Of a stretch of 64,000 nucleotides of DNA, positions 1 to 8,477 are shown piece after piece. The stretch is taken from the NCBI GenBank assembly GCA_001447805.1, contig CP013099.1:1860001-1924000 (forward strand), written 5' to 3'. A model generated the notes under the pieces. The model worked only from the letters and a program-made list of their open reading frames with translations, made no database searches and was not told the origin of the DNA. Each line of letters begins with the position of its first letter. Within the stretch, counting starts at the first letter, position 1. Origin of the DNA: Candidatus Tenderia electrophaga (lineage in GTDB: Bacteria > Pseudomonadota > Gammaproteobacteria > Tenderiales > Tenderiaceae). The position numbers and the translations under genes were made by a program.

Positions 1-678
1 ATTCGTAATCAAGAACCCAAAGATGACTTTCTTCATAAGGTCAGAAAGCTGGCTACTGACAATGGTGTTGTGTTGATATTTGATGAGTGTACTTCAGGAT
101 TTCGTGAGACATTTGGGGGGATACATAAAAAATATGGGGTGGAGCCAGATGTGGCGATTTTTGGTAAAGCCTTGGGTAATGGTTATGCTATTACAGCTGT
201 AATAGGAAAACGCGATATTATGGAAGCAGCTCAGAGCACGTTTATTAGTAGTACATTTTGGACAGAGCGCATAGGCCCGTCAGCTGCATTAAAAGCCTTA
301 GAGGTGATGGAGAAAACAAATTCATGGTGGAAAATTACTGAAACAGGTTTAACTATTAGTAGGTATTGGCAATCATTAGCTGATAAGTATGGGCTGTCCA
401 TAACTCATTCTGGTATACCAGCACTAACCAGCTTTTCATTTAATAATAAAAATTCACTAGCATATAAAACATTAATAACACAGGAAATGTTATCCAAGGG
501 CTACTTGGCTGGCACGAGCACTTATGTTTGTACGGAGCATGTTCCTGAAATCGTCAATGGGTATATTGAGGCTCTTGAATCTGTTTTTGAACTGATTGGA
601 GACTGCGAAGAGGGGCGTGATGTGTATTCGCTACTTAAGGGGCCAGTATGTCATAGCGCTTTTAAGCGTTTAAACTAA
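1..678 (+). CDS. Class III PLP-dependent aminotransferase, C-terminal part (5' end outside window)
   Basis: The frame is open from base 1, so the gene begins upstream; 225 residues are visible. The segment LIFDECTSGFRE followed by the lysine motif FGKALGNGYA is the PLP-binding core of class III aminotransferases of the glutamate-1-semialdehyde aminomutase type: Asp contacts the pyridine nitrogen and Lys forms the Schiff base. The stop codon overlaps the pseG start by one base (TAATG), so the two are probably translationally coupled. In this setting it probably adds an amino group to a sugar or a precursor for a nonulosonic acid. The usual PseC aminotransferase belongs to the DegT family, so this is not PseC. 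The exact substrate cannot be read from the sequence. Confidence 0.85.
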   Translation: MRNQEPKDDFLHKVRKLATDNGVVLIFDECTSGFRETFGGIHKKYGVEPDVAIFGKALGNGYAITAVIGKRDIMEAAQSTFISSTFWTERIGPSAALKALEVMEKTNSWWKITETGLTISRYWQSLADKYGLSITHSGIPALTSFSFNNKNSLAYKTLITQEMLSKGYLAGTSTYVCTEHVPEIVNGYIEALESVFELIGDCEEGRDVYSLLKGPVCHSAFKRLN

Positions 679-1748
679 TGCGAATAGTTTTTCGTGTGGA
701 CTCTTCTGATGTTATAGGTGCTGGGCACATTATGCGATGTTTGGCATTGTCTGAAGCGCTATCAGCACGAGGAGAAACCTGTCATTTTATAGTTCGTTCC
801 CATAGTGGTCATCTTGCATCGTATATAGAGGAGAAGGGTTATACAGTTTCACTCTTGGAGTTACCTAATACAGAGATTAAAGAGCTATCTGATACTGATT
901 ACGCTGCCTGGCTTGGTGTCACTCAGGCTGATGATGCAGAAGAATGTATTGTTGCATTAAATGACGAACAAGCAGACTGGTTAATAGTAGATCATTATGC
1001 CTTGGATATTGTTTGGGAACAACAAATGCGGAGCCATTGTTGCAAATTAATGGTAATAGATGACTTGGCAAACAGAAAACACGAATGTGATTTATTGCTT
1101 GATCAAACGTATAAAAGAAGCAAAGAAAATTATTCGTCTCACGTTTCCAATGAATGCCAACTATTATGTGGCACAGAATATTCGCTGTTGAGAAGAGAAT
1201 TCCAACTTTGGCGTGATTTTAGCCTTTTAAGACGACAATCGAGAAAACTAAATAATATACTGGTAAACATGGGAGGTGTGGATAATGACAACCTCACATG
1301 TCAAGTGTTGCAGGTGCTACAAAATTGTCTTTTGCCAAAGGGTTGTTCTGTCACCATTGTAATGGGGTCGACTGCGCCTTGGGCTAGAGAGGTTAAGCGC
1401 ATAGCGGGTGTGTTGCCATTTACAGCAAATGTAAAAATTGGTGTAAACAATATGGCTGAGCTGATGGCTAATTGCGATCTGGCCATAGGGGCTGCGGGGT
1501 CAACCTCATGGGAGAGGTGCTGTTTGGGGTTGCCTACTATTCTGTTGGTTGTTGCTGAAAATCAACGTGAAATTGCACAGGCCTTGTCTACTGTAAGGGC
1601 AGTTCGATTTGTAGATAATATTGCTGATATTGCTAGTGAGATAAATAGTGCTTTAGATTGGATGGGTACGGCTAGTATAGAAAGCTCTAAAATTGTAGAT
1701 GGCTTTGGCGCGGATAGAGTTGCAGACTTAATCGTTGGCAATAACTAG
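678..1748 (+). CDS. pseG: PseG, UDP-2,4-diacetamido-2,4,6-trideoxy-beta-L-altropyranose hydrolase
   Basis: A 356-residue GT-B-fold sugar-nucleotide hydrolase of pseudaminic acid synthesis; it removes UDP to give the free 2,4-diacetamido sugar. The N-terminal GHIMRC motif (about residues 16-21) is the family signature and carries the catalytic His. A second Rossmann half starts near MGGVDNDN (about 198), and AAGSTSWERC (about 271-280) is the nucleotide-contacting loop. The start overlaps the upstream stop by one base. It is followed by pseH and pseI, the canonical order of late pseudaminate steps. The DNA is AT-rich like its neighbours. Confidence 0.92.
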   Translation: MRIVFRVDSSDVIGAGHIMRCLALSEALSARGETCHFIVRSHSGHLASYIEEKGYTVSLLELPNTEIKELSDTDYAAWLGVTQADDAEECIVALNDEQADWLIVDHYALDIVWEQQMRSHCCKLMVIDDLANRKHECDLLLDQTYKRSKENYSSHVSNECQLLCGTEYSLLRREFQLWRDFSLLRRQSRKLNNILVNMGGVDNDNLTCQVLQVLQNCLLPKGCSVTIVMGSTAPWAREVKRIAGVLPFTANVKIGVNNMAELMANCDLAIGAAGSTSWERCCLGLPTILLVVAENQREIAQALSTVRAVRFVDNIADIASEINSALDWMGTASIESSKIVDGFGADRVADLIVGNN

Positions 1749-1783
1749 AAAGATACGATGTTGTATCCAAAGAATAAAATCTC

Positions 1784-2242
1784 ATGAATAAGAAAATTTC
1801 ACTGCGAAGGGCTACTATACGAGATGCGAGCACTCTCTTGGATTGGCGGAATGATCCAGAAACAAGGAAGTCGAGTCACAATGTATCTGAAGTAAATAAG
1901 GAAGAGCATGTTTCATGGTTAACTGCACAATTGGAAAACAGTAAATGTCGAATATATGTAGCTGAACAAAATGGTGTCCCTATTGGTACAGTTCGTGCGG
2001 ATTATTCAGGTGGTGTATGGGAATTGTCTTGGACAACAGCGCCAAGCGCGAGAGGAAAAGGAGTGGCTAAACGCATGGTTGCCATATTAGCACGGCTGAT
2101 TTGTGACCCAATTCGAGCTGAAGTTAAAGTCGGCAATGTAGCATCTGCGCGAATTGCGGAAAACGCAGGAATGGAACTGATCAATGAAGTTGAAGGAATT
2201 CTTCACTATGGTAGGGGGATGCTAAAAAATGAAAAGTCATAA
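1784..2242 (+). CDS. pseH: PseH-like GNAT N-acetyltransferase
   Basis: A 152-residue GNAT-fold protein. The start of the fold (LRRATIRDASTLLDWRNDPE) and the acetyl-CoA-binding stretch PSARGKGVAKRMV (about residues 84-96) are typical of acetyltransferases that act on amino sugars. Lying between pseG and pseI, it most likely N-acetylates the 4-amino group of the altropyranose intermediate, as PseH does. It is slightly shorter than Helicobacter PseH (about 180 residues). Family membership is secure; the PseH assignment rests on context. Confidence 0.82.
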   Translation: MNKKISLRRATIRDASTLLDWRNDPETRKSSHNVSEVNKEEHVSWLTAQLENSKCRIYVAEQNGVPIGTVRADYSGGVWELSWTTAPSARGKGVAKRMVAILARLICDPIRAEVKVGNVASARIAENAGMELINEVEGILHYGRGMLKNEKS

Positions 2243-2274
2243 TAAGTGATTTATTCCAAATATTGAGGTGGTCG

Positions 2275-3327
2275 ATGTTCCCTAATTTCAGAATCAATGG
2301 TAGAGAGATAGGTAATGGCTGTTGTCCTTATATGATTGCGGAGCTTTCAGCAAATCATAATGGGAAGTTAGAAAATGCGCTCAGAATAATTGAGCAAGCT
2401 AAATTAGCTGGCGCGGATGCGGTTAAGTTGCAAACCTATAAACCTGATACAATTACTTTGAGTTCTGATCGTGAAGAATTTCAGATCAAAGATGGGCTTT
2501 GGGCAGGTAAAACACTCTATTCTCTCTATGAGCAGGCGCATATGCCTTGGGAATGGCACGGCGTTCTTTTTGAATATGCAAGAAATCTAGGGATCACGAT
2601 ATTTAGCTCTCCATTCGATAATACGGCCATAGACCTGCTCGAGGATTTGAATGCGCCAGCATATAAAATAGCCTCCTTCGAAGCTATTGACTTACCTCTA
2701 ATTAAGTATGCAGGCCAAACCGGCAAACCATTGATTATCTCGACAGGAATGGCTGATAAAGAAGAAATTCAAGAAGCAATAGATGCGGCAAAAAGTGCAG
2801 GTTGTAAAGAATTAGCAATATTGCACTGCGTAAGTGGTTATCCTGCGCCCGCGGATGATTATAACTTGATTACAATAAAAGATATGCAAAGCAGTTTTCA
2901 GGTTCCTGTTGGGCTTTCTGATCATACGCTTGATAATACGACCGCTATTGCAAGTATAGCCCTCGGTGCATGCATAATTGAGAAACACGTGACTATGGAT
3001 CGTAATGGAGGTGGGCCGGATGATAGTTTCTCTCTTGAACCCGATGAGCTGGAACGGCTTTGCACAGGCACAAGAGTTGCCTGGAAAGCCATGGGAAATG
3101 TCGACTATGGTCGAAAATCAAGTGAGGAGGGCAATATAAAATTTCGCCGTTCGCTTTACTTCATGCAGAATGTTAAAGCAGGTGAGAAGGTAAGCGAGAA
3201 AAACGTTAAAAGCATTAGGCCTGGCTACGGGTTGCCTCCAAAGTATCTTGAAGAAATTCTTGGGAAGGTTGTAAAGACTGATGTTAAGCGTGGCATGCCA
3301 GTAAGCTTTGAATTGATAGAAAAGTAA
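2275..3327 (+). CDS. pseI: PseI, pseudaminic acid synthase
   Basis: NeuB-family synthase that condenses phosphoenolpyruvate with the six-carbon 2,4-diacetamido sugar to make pseudaminic acid. The TIM barrel contains AELSANHNG (about 22-30), KLQTYKPDT and GLSDHT; the metal and PEP-binding segment IEKHVTMDRNGGGPDD is intact. A C-terminal SAF (antifreeze-like) domain covers about 290-350. I chose the ATG at 2275 (350 residues), because GAGGTGG lies 3-10 bases upstream; a TTG at 2263 would add four residues. The genes before it make its substrate. Confidence 0.92.
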   Translation: MFPNFRINGREIGNGCCPYMIAELSANHNGKLENALRIIEQAKLAGADAVKLQTYKPDTITLSSDREEFQIKDGLWAGKTLYSLYEQAHMPWEWHGVLFEYARNLGITIFSSPFDNTAIDLLEDLNAPAYKIASFEAIDLPLIKYAGQTGKPLIISTGMADKEEIQEAIDAAKSAGCKELAILHCVSGYPAPADDYNLITIKDMQSSFQVPVGLSDHTLDNTTAIASIALGACIIEKHVTMDRNGGGPDDSFSLEPDELERLCTGTRVAWKAMGNVDYGRKSSEEGNIKFRRSLYFMQNVKAGEKVSEKNVKSIRPGYGLPPKYLEEILGKVVKTDVKRGMPVSFELIEK

Positions 3328-3388
3328 CTTTGCCCTAGGTTGTAGGGGCGAAAGTAATGTTAGCCATGTAAGATTTGAAGGAAAGTAG

Positions 3389-4264
3389 ATGGTTTGTTTG
3401 ATTTTTGGTCCAAGGAAGGGTGGTACAAGTTTGCTGCAACGGCTAATAGATAATAATAATGTGTTTAGCCATCCAACGGAAACCAATATAAAACACTATA
3501 AAAAATTGCAACATATTCTTAACGAAGATTCGGACGAAAAACCTTTTTTTTCGAAATACGAGAAGTATTTTTATACTCGCTATGAAAAAGATATTGGACT
3601 TGATAAGGAAAGGTATCAAAGTCATATAGTCGAATCACTAAAGGATGTTAAAACGCTTAAAGATTATGTTTTATTGCACGTAAGGGCTACTGTTGAAGCG
3701 TCTAATAATATCAATAAAGATGTTAGCGTATTTTTTATCAAGGAAGTCTCAGGGGACATAGAAAAAATATTTGCTGAATTTTTAGAAGAGTTTGAAGACG
3801 GAAAAATTGTATCGCTAAGGCGTAACCCTAGATGGGTTGCAAGAGCCGTGCTGACTGATCGGGGCAGAAGAGGCATTAAACTCGGACTTAACAAAAAAAT
3901 AAGACAGATCGTTGACCCAATTTATATTGATAAGCAACAAATTAAATTTGTAGATAATCCACGTGTAATTACGGAGACATATGAGGACTTGATAGAGAAT
4001 ACAGAAGTGACAATGACAAAAATAATGAATTTTTGCGGATGCAGCATGGAAAACGAGAATTTGGTGCCAACAATATGTGGAAGGCCAACTGTGGTCGTAA
4101 CTTCTTCTAAAAACGAAGGAAAAGTTTTTCAGCAGGCAGATAAAAAGCTATGGGATGACGTCTCAAAATTAGATTATTTGCTTCTTTTCATGGGGCCTAT
4201 ATTTTATTTCATTATTAGGTTGCTGGTTAATGCGAAATCTGAGTTTCATAGAGCATTTAAATAG
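3389..4264 (+). CDS. Sulfotransferase-family protein
   Basis: A 291-residue protein with an N-terminal 5'-phosphosulfate-binding loop, FGPRKGGTSLLQRL (about residues 6-19), the signature of PAPS-dependent sulfotransferases. The later segment SLRRNPRWVARAV resembles the 3'-phosphate-binding region (Arg...Ser/Arg helix). A GAAGG Shine-Dalgarno lies just upstream of the ATG. A hydrophobic stretch near the C-terminus (LLFMGPIFYFIIRLLV) suggests membrane association. Inside a glycan cluster it probably sulfates a sugar or lipid-linked glycan. An eight-C run follows the stop codon at 4269-4276. The acceptor is unknown. Confidence 0.75.
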   Translation: MVCLIFGPRKGGTSLLQRLIDNNNVFSHPTETNIKHYKKLQHILNEDSDEKPFFSKYEKYFYTRYEKDIGLDKERYQSHIVESLKDVKTLKDYVLLHVRATVEASNNINKDVSVFFIKEVSGDIEKIFAEFLEEFEDGKIVSLRRNPRWVARAVLTDRGRRGIKLGLNKKIRQIVDPIYIDKQQIKFVDNPRVITETYEDLIENTEVTMTKIMNFCGCSMENENLVPTICGRPTVVVTSSKNEGKVFQQADKKLWDDVSKLDYLLLFMGPIFYFIIRLLVNAKSEFHRAFK

Positions 4265-4352
4265 ATTGCCCCCCCCTTATATTGCTGAAAGGCTTTATTT
4301 AAGTTCTCTCTTTTAATTTTAAATGACAATGATTTGTTAGTTTTTTAGAGAA

Positions 4353-5846
4353 ATGAAACGCTACTGTTATTTTATGACAGGAAGTCCGCTATGGATGAAT
4401 GTCGCAGTTGATCTTTACGAAAAAGGTATAGCGAAGCCCGTACTCTGGCTTGGTGATGATAGGCATTATGAAAATGCTAAAGCTGTGTTTGGGGATGATG
4501 TTGTAAGAATGCTACATTTTGTTCATCGTCCTTATCAGTTACAAGGTATAGAGTATTGCGGTGAGAATTCTGAATTCTTCTATTCTGAAAATTATTTAAG
4601 AGCTAAAGATATATGTATCAAAATGATGGATCGGTTAGATCTGTATGGAACGTTCGGCAGGCTAGATCGCGAAGTATATTTCCATAATCTTTGTATTTGG
4701 GCATTGGCTAAACTGGAAAAAGAGCGCCCAGATGCACTCCTTATGGTGGAAAGACCCCACTCCCATGCTCAATATTTAATATATGAAATATGTCTATTCT
4801 TAGGTGTTCATATTGCACACTTTATTGCGTGGGCAATACTGCCTTTGAATTTTCTATACGATAAAACGAATGGACATAATGTAAGGAAATCATTTGCTAC
4901 CGACAGGGGAGCTATAGATATTTTTGACCAAGAACTAGATAAATACGTTTCTAAGCTTTCAGGGTTATCAGATAAAGAAGGTAAGCATGAGCCATCTTAT
5001 ATGAAGCATCAACGATTGAGGTCAAGATGGTTGGTTAAAAAGAAGGATGCTGTCACTAGAGGGAGTGTTTTGTTATACCGTGAAATTAGGCATCATTTAG
5101 GTAACAAGTTGAGGAGGCAATATAATCCAATAAACCCTTATGATATGGGAGTCTGGGGCTGGTCAAAAATAAGGTCTAAGAGGCAGGCTAAATTATTAGG
5201 TAGTTGTCGAAAAGCAGGTGTAAATGTAGAGTTTTCAAATCAATATGTTTACTTTCCGTTACATTTTGAGCCAGAAAGAACTACAAACCCTGATGGAGGA
5301 AGGTTCCATGATCACTTTGTGGTACTGGTTGCGCTTCGTAGCATATTACCCACGAATGTGGATATATTAGTAAAGGAACATCCTTCACAATTCTTTTATG
5401 CAAATAAAGGCTCTAGAGGCCGAAGTCCGTTATTTTATGATTTGGTAAAAAATATTAAAGGCGTACGTTTTGTTGGAACAGAAGGTGACTCAATTGATTT
5501 TATTAGAAAGTCAGTTTTTGTTGCCACAATTACTGGGTCTGTGGGTTTGGAAGCCGCTCTAATGGGTAAAAAATGTTTGACTTTCGGGCAAACATGGTAC
5601 GAGGGTTGTCCAAACACGATTAATTGGAAAGATGGGATCACTTACGAAGATATTGTTAGTGGATATATTCAAAAGCCGGATAATATATTAGAATACTTAA
5701 GAAATGTGATGAACCAGTATAGCGTCCCTCTTTTACATAATCCTAGTGCTGATATTGTACATAAAGAATATGTGTCTGATGAGTTTCACCGGATTCAGCG
5801 AGATGAAGTGTCGAGATTAATTAGTGACTTTTTTGAGGCAGTATAA
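4353..5846 (+). CDS. Capsule-polysaccharide-biosynthesis-like glycosyltransferase
   Basis: A 497-residue protein whose C-terminal half resembles KpsS/KpsC-type capsule synthesis enzymes. KEHPSQF (about residues 341-347) and the loop TGSVGLEAALMGKKCLTFG (about 394-412) fit the nucleotide-sugar-binding half of a GT-B fold in which Lys-x-His-Pro contacts CMP or another nucleotide. The N-terminal half has no motif I recognise. No signal peptide is seen. It lies between a sulfotransferase and the cytidylyltransferase. It could be a CMP-nonulosonate- or Kdo-type transferase; that is inference. Confidence 0.62.
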   Translation: MKRYCYFMTGSPLWMNVAVDLYEKGIAKPVLWLGDDRHYENAKAVFGDDVVRMLHFVHRPYQLQGIEYCGENSEFFYSENYLRAKDICIKMMDRLDLYGTFGRLDREVYFHNLCIWALAKLEKERPDALLMVERPHSHAQYLIYEICLFLGVHIAHFIAWAILPLNFLYDKTNGHNVRKSFATDRGAIDIFDQELDKYVSKLSGLSDKEGKHEPSYMKHQRLRSRWLVKKKDAVTRGSVLLYREIRHHLGNKLRRQYNPINPYDMGVWGWSKIRSKRQAKLLGSCRKAGVNVEFSNQYVYFPLHFEPERTTNPDGGRFHDHFVVLVALRSILPTNVDILVKEHPSQFFYANKGSRGRSPLFYDLVKNIKGVRFVGTEGDSIDFIRKSVFVATITGSVGLEAALMGKKCLTFGQTWYEGCPNTINWKDGITYEDIVSGYIQKPDNILEYLRNVMNQYSVPLLHNPSADIVHKEYVSDEFHRIQRDEVSRLISDFFEAV

Positions 5847-5916
5847 AGCCGGTTTTTAATGAATGCTTGACGACAAGATATAAAAATTCATTTGAATAGG
5901 CAGGCAGGTCGCTACA

Positions 5917-6627
5917 ATGACAGTGAACGGGGTAATAATATTTTCAAGGCTGGACTCTAACCGTCTCCCAGGAAAGGTTATGTTGGATATATCAGGACGC
6001 CCTTTGCTTGGTAGGGTGATTGATAGAGCAAAGTGCATTCCGGAAGCAAATAAAATTATTGTGGCAACATCTTCACGTTCAATAGATGATCCTATCGCAA
6101 CCTTTGCGAATGCAGAAGGTGTGGATTTGTTTCGGGGAAGTATAGATGACGTAGCATTGCGTGCATTGTGTGCTTGTGATGAATTCAACATAACAAAGTT
6201 TGCGCGAATTTGTGGGGATCGGCCTTTTTTTGATCCGGATGTGGTGTCGCATCTCTTTGCTATTCATGAAGATGGTGTCGATTTGGCTACTACTTCGTTC
6301 CCAAGAACATATCCACCTGGCTTGACGGGAGAAGTGATAAGAACAGAAGCATTACGTAGGGCTCTATCTCAAACTGATGATCCAGAAGATAAAGAGCATA
6401 TTACGAGGTATTTTTACCAGCACCCCAATGAATTCGTTATAAGGAACATAGAAGCTCCAAAAGATATTGATTTGAATGGGCTACGTTTAGTCGTTGATGA
6501 TGAATCAGATTTAGCACGTGCTAGATGGATTGCCTCTGGAGTAGTAAAAAACGGCAAAGACAATTGCAGAAATCTCAGACAGGTTGTTGATCTTGCACGT
6601 GAATGGGATCGTATAAATTTAGTTTAA
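5917..6627 (+). CDS. SpsF-family cytidylyltransferase (CMP-nonulosonate synthetase candidate)
   Basis: A 236-residue nucleotidyltransferase of the SpsF/NeuA type. The nucleotide-binding motif SRLDSNRLPGK (about residues 10-20) and the metal-binding CGDRPFFDPD motif (about 99-108) are intact, so it is probably active. Enzymes of this family activate nonulosonic acids as CMP sugars; in B. subtilis spsF lies with spsE and spsG. It is the most likely CMP-pseudaminate synthetase visible here, although a canonical pseF could lie upstream of the window. It shares the LPGK-LxDISGRPxL pattern with the degenerate domain of the fusion gene at 8478. Confidence 0.8.
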   Translation: MTVNGVIIFSRLDSNRLPGKVMLDISGRPLLGRVIDRAKCIPEANKIIVATSSRSIDDPIATFANAEGVDLFRGSIDDVALRALCACDEFNITKFARICGDRPFFDPDVVSHLFAIHEDGVDLATTSFPRTYPPGLTGEVIRTEALRRALSQTDDPEDKEHITRYFYQHPNEFVIRNIEAPKDIDLNGLRLVVDDESDLARARWIASGVVKNGKDNCRNLRQVVDLAREWDRINLV

Positions 6628-6659
6628 GCGTGATATATATTAAATATTGAGGAAAAGCC

Positions 6660-8441
6660 ATGATTGTTTTGGGTGTTCACGATGGGCACAATGCTAGTGC
6701 CGCGCTTGTAATCGATGGAAACCTAGTAGGTTCCATTGCTGAAGAACGTTTGTCACGCAATAAACACGAATATGGGTTTCCGGGACGGGCTATAAAAACT
6801 GTACTTGATACTGCGGGGATAACCATCGACGATGTTGATCATATCGCGATGGCAACTCCTACATTGCCTCCTGCTTATTATTACACTTCGCGTAATGCAA
6901 AGTTTTCTATAAGTGATTATTGGAAAGAGCAAAAAGAATACTGGTACCCAAAATTATATGAAAGTAAAGATCCTAGCTATATGGATATCTTTTCTGAGCA
7001 TGTAGATCGCGATAACTTTCCTTATGATGAATCGCTTATTAGTGATGAAAAAGACTATAAAGGGATGTGGCAAGCACGTCTAGCGCATTTGTGTTTCACT
7101 CTTGGAGTCAGTAAAGATATCGTGTCTGTACATAACCACCATGAATGTCATGCGTATTATGGGTACTTAGCCTGTCCGTATCGTGAGAATGAGTCTGTTT
7201 TGGTTTACACAATGGATGGTGGTGGAGATGGTGTCAATGGAAGTGTATCGATAGGTCGCCCTGGTGAGACTTTAGAGATTATTTCCAAATCATCCAATTG
7301 CAATATCGGAAGAATATACCGATACACGACACTGTTATTGGGTATGCGCCCCGCCGATCATGAGTATAAATTGATGGGACTGGCAGCGTATAACAGTGGT
7401 GAATTTTCCCAAGAAGCTTACAATGTTTTCGCAGAGACTCTTCAAGTTGATGGTCTCGGGTTTAAATATAAGACTGAGGTGAAAGATCATTTTTTCCACT
7501 TTAAAGATCGATTAGAAGGTCAAAGATTCGACTCAATTGCGTATGGTATACAACGTCGAACAGAAGAGTTGCTAACAGAATGGATTAGTAATGGGGTTCA
7601 AGAAACAGGCATCGGTAATATAGTAATGTCTGGTGGAGTTGCCCAAAATATCAAAGCGAATAAAGCTATATGGGAAATGGATGGCGTGACTCAGTTGTTT
7701 ATTCCACCTGGTCCTGGAGATGAGTCTATCTCGATTGGTGCAGCTTACGCTGAATCTATCAAGCAGGGATTAAAGGCTAATCAGTTTGAGCCTATTTCTA
7801 ACGGTTATTTTGGGCCGTCTTACGATGATTCTTCTATTCGGAAGGCAATTGACAGCAGTGATTTGAAGGACTGGACTGTTAGGCAAGTTACTCCCGAAGA
7901 TGTTGCCAATGTTTTAGCAAATGGTGATGTAGTCGCGCGTTTTGGTGCAGATAATGCGGAGTTTGGTGCGCGTGCTTTGGGGAATCGCTCTATAATTGCT
8001 GATCCGCGTCGCCCAGATGTAATTCATCATATTAACAAACTTGTGAAAATGCGTGATTTCTGGATGCCATTTGCACCAAGCATTTTGGCTGAGCGTGAAG
8101 ATGATTATATGATTAATCCAAAAGGGATTGATGGGCGCTTTATGGCTATTGGCTTTGATTCAACACCACTTGCACGTGAACACTTGCCTGCAGGGCTGCA
8201 TCCATTTGATCGCTCAGCAAGGCCTCAAATTGTTCGTAAGGAAGACAATCCTGGCTACCATGCGGTCATCAAGGCCTTTGAAAGTATCACAGGTGTTGGT
8301 GCTGTACTAAATACCTCATTTAACATTCACGGAGAACCAATAGTTGGTACGCCTGAACAAGCTATTGACACTTTCAGTCGCTGTGGCCTTCATCATCTGC
8401 TGCTAGGGTCATGGCTTATTAGCAAGCCTGCATCTAATTAG
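6660..8441 (+). CDS. NodU/CmcH-family O-carbamoyltransferase
   Basis: A 593-residue carbamoyltransferase that transfers carbamoyl from carbamoyl phosphate, through carbamoyl-AMP, onto a sugar hydroxyl. The N-terminal HDGHNASAALV is the Kae1-like ATPase start; HNHHECHAYYGY (from residue 158) supplies the metal-binding histidines; the C-terminal domain carries GARALGNRSI (about 436-445) and the RDFWMPFAPS segment typical of NodU, TobZ and CmcH. Length matches the family. AGGAAAAG precedes the ATG. It probably decorates a sugar of this glycan, possibly a nonulosonic acid. Confidence 0.9.
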   Translation: MIVLGVHDGHNASAALVIDGNLVGSIAEERLSRNKHEYGFPGRAIKTVLDTAGITIDDVDHIAMATPTLPPAYYYTSRNAKFSISDYWKEQKEYWYPKLYESKDPSYMDIFSEHVDRDNFPYDESLISDEKDYKGMWQARLAHLCFTLGVSKDIVSVHNHHECHAYYGYLACPYRENESVLVYTMDGGGDGVNGSVSIGRPGETLEIISKSSNCNIGRIYRYTTLLLGMRPADHEYKLMGLAAYNSGEFSQEAYNVFAETLQVDGLGFKYKTEVKDHFFHFKDRLEGQRFDSIAYGIQRRTEELLTEWISNGVQETGIGNIVMSGGVAQNIKANKAIWEMDGVTQLFIPPGPGDESISIGAAYAESIKQGLKANQFEPISNGYFGPSYDDSSIRKAIDSSDLKDWTVRQVTPEDVANVLANGDVVARFGADNAEFGARALGNRSIIADPRRPDVIHHINKLVKMRDFWMPFAPSILAEREDDYMINPKGIDGRFMAIGFDSTPLAREHLPAGLHPFDRSARPQIVRKEDNPGYHAVIKAFESITGVGAVLNTSFNIHGEPIVGTPEQAIDTFSRCGLHHLLLGSWLISKPASN

Positions 8442-8477
8442 CCTTATTGATCAGCGAGCTTGGTTGAAAGCAGTATT

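Noticed and set aside
4269-4276. Eight-C run as a phase-variation switch
   Set aside because: It lies after a stop codon and is not clearly in a promoter or coding frame, so slippage would have no obvious effect.
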